Shown: piece by piece, positions 23,189 to 26,468 of the stretch
Numbering within the stretch: the first letter of the stretch is position 1
How the letters are laid out: the number at the start of each line of letters is the position of its first letter
Origin: JBIOJM01 sp044450785
GTDB lineage: Bacteria > Planctomycetota > Planctomycetia > Isosphaerales > Isosphaeraceae
Assembly: GCA_044450785.1 (NCBI GenBank)
Contig: JBIOJM010000120.1
Span: 1 to 26,468, forward strand
Length of the DNA stretch: 26,468 nt
Reading direction: 5' to 3'
Translations under genes and position numbers: made by a program
The notes under the pieces: generated by a model
What the model saw: the letters and a program-made list of their open reading frames with translations, nothing else
Told to the model about the DNA's origin: nothing
The model's database searches: none

Positions 23189-25750
23189 TCATCGAGATTT
23201 TACGATGCCGGGCCCGGCACCTGAGGAGGGAACGGCAAGCCGGCGAATCGGCGTCCCCGCCTCCATGAGCATGACTTCGGCGGTCGCGTCGCCGTGATCG
23301 GGGAAGCGGCGGGCGCACTGCCAGGTCCCCTCGGCGCTCAAGCCGGCGAAAACGACGACGGAGCGGTCGGCCGCCAACGGGCTCGGCCCGGCCGCGACGA
23401 CCGCCGTGTGGGGATGGGCGTAGGTCTCACCCGCCACGGTAAATGAAGTCGAACCGAAACGAAGCGGCAGGGCCTCGACCAGCCGAGCGGTAAGGCGGTT
23501 GGTCGCCGGCCGGCCGACCAGCAGGATATGGGCATCCTTCAGCATGCTGACGGTGACGTCGATGTCGGCCTTCAAGGGCACGGCGATATTGGCCCAGCGG
23601 CTGGCCAGCTTCCGCCGCAAGGCCAGGGCAGCCTCGTGCTGAGAATCGGCCTCGGCAAGCGTTCCGAACACGATCAACGTCTTGTCGAGCTGTCGCTCGA
23701 ACGAATCGACCGACCAGAAACGTCCCGACGTTTTGCGAGCCCGAGTGTCCGAGCTCAGCCTGGACAGGGCCTCGCCGCTTAACCAGGCATCCTTGAGGTC
23801 CACGAGCGGCTTGCCATGAGCCTTCTCGGCCGCCTCGAAGAAGGCGGCGCCCGCAACGGAGCGGCCGGCATGGGTGCGGCCGAACTCATCCATGAACGTC
23901 TCGAACCGCTTGTCTCCCATCAGCGCGCGCAGTTCCGCCAGGACCAGCACGCCCTTTCCCGAGGCGATCTCGTACCATTCGTCGGCGCGGAGATCGGCGC
24001 GGGTCTCCGCGAGCGCGATGTCCTTTCCTCCCCGCCGGGCGACCGCCGTGAGATAACGCGAAGCCGGCGCGAACAAGTCCACTGCCAGCCACTCGCGGTC
24101 GCGGATGTCGAGTTTTCCGTCGTGGACGCGCGCCTTGATGGCCTTTTCGTGGGCGACGATCCGTTCATAATCGGCGAACGCGGATGCGAGCCAGACATCG
24201 GCGTCGGTCTCGGGCAGGATCGTGCCGTGCCAGACGGGGGCGTGTACGTGCTCGATATCACGATCGCTCTCGGGATTCATCCGCGCCAGGTCGACCGGCC
24301 TTCCGGTGCCGGCTGAATCGGCGGCCGGCGGGTCGACGCGCAGAATTGTCCAGTCGTTGCCGACGAGCGGGCGGATGTCCGTGAACCGCCGGCGGTCGAC
24401 GTCGGTCGGCTCCCAGGTGTGGCCCAGGGGAGGGCCGAACTTCGCAAAGGTGGTCAGCTCGCGGACCATCGCGGTGGTCGTGAATTTTGCGTCCAGGGAA
24501 TGAGAGGCCGCAAGGGGCGGGGTGGTGAAGGCCAGGAAGCCGAAATCGATGTCGATCGCCTTGTTCTTGCGGTCGAAGAGCTTGAGCCACGTCCGGTCGC
24601 GGTCGGAGGAGTGGAACACGACGTTGGCCGGCCGACCGTCCAGCGCCGGCACCGTCTCGAGCCTCACCCGCAGGTCTTTGGCGTTGTTGCAGCCCCAGTA
24701 GAACCCGGGCGTCCCCCCGAACCACTCTTTCTTGCTGCTCTTCCACAATCGGCTCTGATGCGTGCCCAGCTCGAACATCGCGACCTCATTGGTCTTGGTG
24801 TCAGCCAGCAGCCACTCGTTGGTATACAGCCCGTTGTTGCCTTGCCGTAGGACCTGGACGACCCCGTCGATCGTGTCGGCATACTGAAGGGCACGCCGGA
24901 TGCGGTCGACCAACGGGATGCCGGCCTCGTCGAACTTGGTCTGCGCAAGCGTCGTCTCACAGACCACGATCCCCCGATCATTGATGTAATAATCCAGGCC
25001 GCTCATGATGCCGGCGGGGTATGTCTGCATGAGCACGCGATGGCCGCGGGCCGGCTTGATGTCCAGCCAGACGTTGTAGTGGTAAGCGTGAAAGAGGTTC
25101 CACATGGTGATGTGGCCGATGACGATCTGGCCGTCGGCGGTGGCGGGCCCTGTGGCCGCGAACGCGCTGCAATGCGATTCCCTGTGACGCGTCGGCGCCT
25201 GCTCGGCGGGCTCGCGGAACCGGTGGCCTTCCAGGCCGGTCGCCGTGGCGTCGAGGGCGTCTTCCAGGAAGTTGGTCTCGACGTCGGCGTTGATCGTGAC
25301 CACGTCGAGCAGATCGATCGGCCGGCCGTCGAATTTGGCGCCGGCCGCCGCTGCCCCGTCGGCAATCCCCTTCATCTCCTCGAGATACTCCGCGTCGAAC
25401 CGCCGCAAGAAAAGCGCATTGGCGATCAGCCGCAGGTCATGCCAGGCGTCGGACGGCGCGCGGCTGCTGCGATACCTGGCCAGCTCGGGGACCAAATGGG
25501 CGATCTCGGCCGCCATCAACCGGCCGTGCTGGTAACCTCGCTCGTAAGGCTCCCCCTCGATGTGCAAGACGATCCAGCCGGCTTGCGGGTACCGATAACC
25601 CGGCCCGAACCGTTGCACCGACGCCGGGTCCGGCCGGTATGGCCCGGCACTCGAGCTCGTGTCCGGACCGGCTGCTCGGGTAGACCCCGACTCCACGGCG
25701 ATCACGACCAATCCAACGAGGGTGAAGCAGGTTTCTTTCCAGGTCCGCAT
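23189..25750 (-). CDS. Secreted C45/phospholipase B-like Ntn-hydrolase with C-terminal extension
   Basis: 853 residues. ATG at 25750 is chosen: GAGG lies a few nt upstream and the signal peptide (TCFTLVGLVVIAVES, then STRAAG) follows; the TTG at 25771 would only add seven residues. Residues about 60-480 match the C45/PLB-like Ntn fold: GYRYPQAGWIVLHIEGEPYE, GYQHGRLMAAEI, then SHCSAFAATG with the likely nucleophile Cys194, ADGQIVIGHITMWNL, GIMSGLDYYINDRGIVV. These enzymes self-cleave before the Cys and hydrolyse amide or acyl bonds. The C-terminal third (about 500-853) contains a helical stretch like M1 peptidase C-termini (ETFMDEFGRTHAGRSV, LKDAWLSG) and a beta-rich tail. The substrate is unknown. 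It converges on the TPR gene with a 43-nt gap. Confidence 0.82.
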   Translation of the reverse strand: MRTWKETCFTLVGLVVIAVESGSTRAAGPDTSSSAGPYRPDPASVQRFGPGYRYPQAGWIVLHIEGEPYERGYQHGRLMAAEIAHLVPELARYRSSRAPSDAWHDLRLIANALFLRRFDAEYLEEMKGIADGAAAAGAKFDGRPIDLLDVVTINADVETNFLEDALDATATGLEGHRFREPAEQAPTRHRESHCSAFAATGPATADGQIVIGHITMWNLFHAYHYNVWLDIKPARGHRVLMQTYPAGIMSGLDYYINDRGIVVCETTLAQTKFDEAGIPLVDRIRRALQYADTIDGVVQVLRQGNNGLYTNEWLLADTKTNEVAMFELGTHQSRLWKSSKKEWFGGTPGFYWGCNNAKDLRVRLETVPALDGRPANVVFHSSDRDRTWLKLFDRKNKAIDIDFGFLAFTTPPLAASHSLDAKFTTTAMVRELTTFAKFGPPLGHTWEPTDVDRRRFTDIRPLVGNDWTILRVDPPAADSAGTGRPVDLARMNPESDRDIEHVHAPVWHGTILPETDADVWLASAFADYERIVAHEKAIKARVHDGKLDIRDREWLAVDLFAPASRYLTAVARRGGKDIALAETRADLRADEWYEIASGKGVLVLAELRALMGDKRFETFMDEFGRTHAGRSVAGAAFFEAAEKAHGKPLVDLKDAWLSGEALSRLSSDTRARKTSGRFWSVDSFERQLDKTLIVFGTLAEADSQHEAALALRRKLASRWANIAVPLKADIDVTVSMLKDAHILLVGRPATNRLTARLVEALPLRFGSTSFTVAGETYAHPHTAVVAAGPSPLAADRSVVVFAGLSAEGTWQCARRFPDHGDATAEVMLMEAGTPIRRLAVPSSGAGPGIVKSR

Positions 25751-26349
25751 CGGCGTCCTCAACCAGGGCAAAGGGGGTCGTCCGGGATCGATTCCACGTT
25801 GAGTGCGGATGAAGGCCGGTACGGTGTCCCGTTCCTCAATGATCGTGACCTTCCTTCACTCCTCACCCTCTGTTCATGATTGAGAGTCTATCGCGGCGGG
25901 ACGCGAGGCTCAACGAGTTCCCCGTTGCCGATGAAAAAAAACACTTCTCGCTCATCACCACCCGGTCGAGGGGAAAGGCCTACACTAACCCGAAGCGTCA
26001 GCGAGGGATGCCGCAAGTCTCTTGCGGCGCGACGCCAGCGCCCTCGCTCACGCTTCGGGTTGGTATGTGGGAAGACTCTCGTAGCGGACTTGGACCGGCG
26101 AGTGCCGGGTTTGCTGGTGGTCGTCAGCGAGAAGTCTCAAAAAAACGCCGGGCGCGGACCAGGCGGTCGCTGGAAAAGTCGAAAACCCTGGGGTTGCGAA
26201 CCAGGCCCTCGTTCGACCACGCTTGTAACAGGCCTGGCCTGCTGCGTCCCAGATCCCCCGGCGACACGCCGTCGGATCGCCCAAGGACTGCATGACCGGA
26301 TTCAAGATCGGATCAGGACCGTCGACACGGAACCTCGGAGGTAACGGCA
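25751..26349. other. Intergenic region between divergent genes
   Basis: It separates the hydrolase on - from the transporter on +, and should hold promoters for both, but no convincing -35/-10 pair was found. Contents: the nested palindrome (25987-26061), an A-rich patch at 25934-25943, and GGAGG at 26337-26341, which serves the downstream TTG start. Two overlapping plus-strand frames (25876-26295 and 25880-26344) are Arg/Pro/Ser-rich, cross the palindrome and show no family signal; I regard both as chance frames. Confidence 0.6.
25987..26061. repeat. Nested inverted repeat (REP/MITE-like)
   Basis: The outer arms, 25987-26007 and 26041-26061, pair over 20 of 21 bases (right arm starts CCCTCGCTCACGCTTCGGGT). 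Inside lies a second perfect hairpin, GCCGCAAG-TCT-CTTGCGGC (26010-26028). The region is intergenic; the two open frames crossing it are not convincing genes. Confidence 0.88.
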
Positions 26350-26468
26350 TTGCCGCAGACACCCCACATTGAGCACCACTTCACTGGCACGGAGGTCGTC
26401 CGGGATATCGTGATCGGGATGGCCGACGGCCTGACCGTCCCCTTCGCCCTGGCGGCGGGCCTCTCCGC
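26350..26468 (+). CDS. VIT1/CCC1-family Fe2+/Mn2+ transporter (3' partial)
   Basis: Only the first 39 codons are in the window. After TTG at 26350 (GGAGG 8 nt upstream) the translation gives IEHHFTGTEVVRDIVIGMAD and GLTVPFALAAGLS. The E-V-V-R-D-x-V-x-G-x-x-D-G-L-T-V-P-F-A motif marks the first membrane helix of the vacuolar iron transporter (DUF125/CCC1) family, which moves Fe2+ or Mn2+ out of the cytoplasm. In its bacterial relatives this helix carries metal-pathway Asp residues, seen here as D in RD and AD. The rest of the gene is outside the window. Confidence 0.85.
   Translation, partial: MPQTPHIEHHFTGTEVVRDIVIGMADGLTVPFALAAGLS

Noticed and set aside
25876..26344. Two overlapping plus-strand frames in the intergenic region
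   Set aside because: They cross the nested palindrome, have Arg/Pro/Ser-rich products and no homology signal, and one starts without a ribosome site.

Overview
The window is a GC-rich (strong G/C third-position bias) bacterial segment, most likely from a planctomycete of the Isosphaeraceae/Gemmataceae type. The evidence is the style of the proteins (VWA-containing Tad-like secreted protein, FGE-like and coiled-coil-rich genes, PATAN-domain response regulator), an Na+-translocating-type second F-ATPase operon, and scattered palindromic REP-like repeats built on ACGGGCA/TGCCCGT, GGCAGGCA/TGCCTGCC and AACCCGAAGCGT-type arms. The taxon is inferred; no rRNA or marker gene is present. No tRNA, CRISPR or transposase gene was seen.

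Layout. (1) 3-4054: the 3' part of a large VWA/TadG-like surface or pilus-associated protein, then an ABC-2 type exporter pair (ATPase and permease), all on + and nearly touching. (2) 4055-9423: an N-ATPase operon (canonical order atpD-C-Q-R-B-E-F-A-G) that is clearly damaged. The beta subunit has lost its N-terminal ~200 residues including the P-loop. The a-subunit is cut after the LFGN/SGEL segment and joined directly to the middle of the b-subunit, so the c-ring gene (atpE) is absent. Gamma is split by a -1 frame change at a C5 run. Epsilon, AtpQ, AtpR and alpha look intact. (3) 9424-9756: a non-coding stretch with two copies of a palindromic repeat.

(4) 9757-21543: a long co-directional cluster that is the most interesting part. 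It encodes a small helical/disordered protein, a CheW-like protein, a chemoreceptor with two adjacent membrane helices but no room for a sensory domain, a CheA-REC hybrid kinase, a REC-PATAN-pseudoREC response regulator, two coiled-coil proteins, an FGE-like (SUMF1/FGS) protein without the catalytic cysteine pair, a zinc-ribbon GTPase resembling the DO-GTPase2 group, and a compact protein resembling the N-terminal domain of GTPase-associated protein 1 (GAP1). No cheR, cheB or stand-alone cheY is present. FGS, double-GTPase and GAP1 modules are known from NTP-dependent bacterial conflict systems. Here they sit directly behind a chemosensory phosphorelay, which suggests a composite signalling system in which a Che-type array and a GTPase switch act together.

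(5) 21649-23145: a secreted TPR-like protein on +. (6) 23189-25750: on -, a secreted C45/phospholipase B-like Ntn-hydrolase with a C-terminal extension, converging on the TPR gene. (7) 25751-26349: intergenic, with a large nested palindrome. (8) 26350-end: the start of a VIT1/CCC1-family metal transporter, running off the window.
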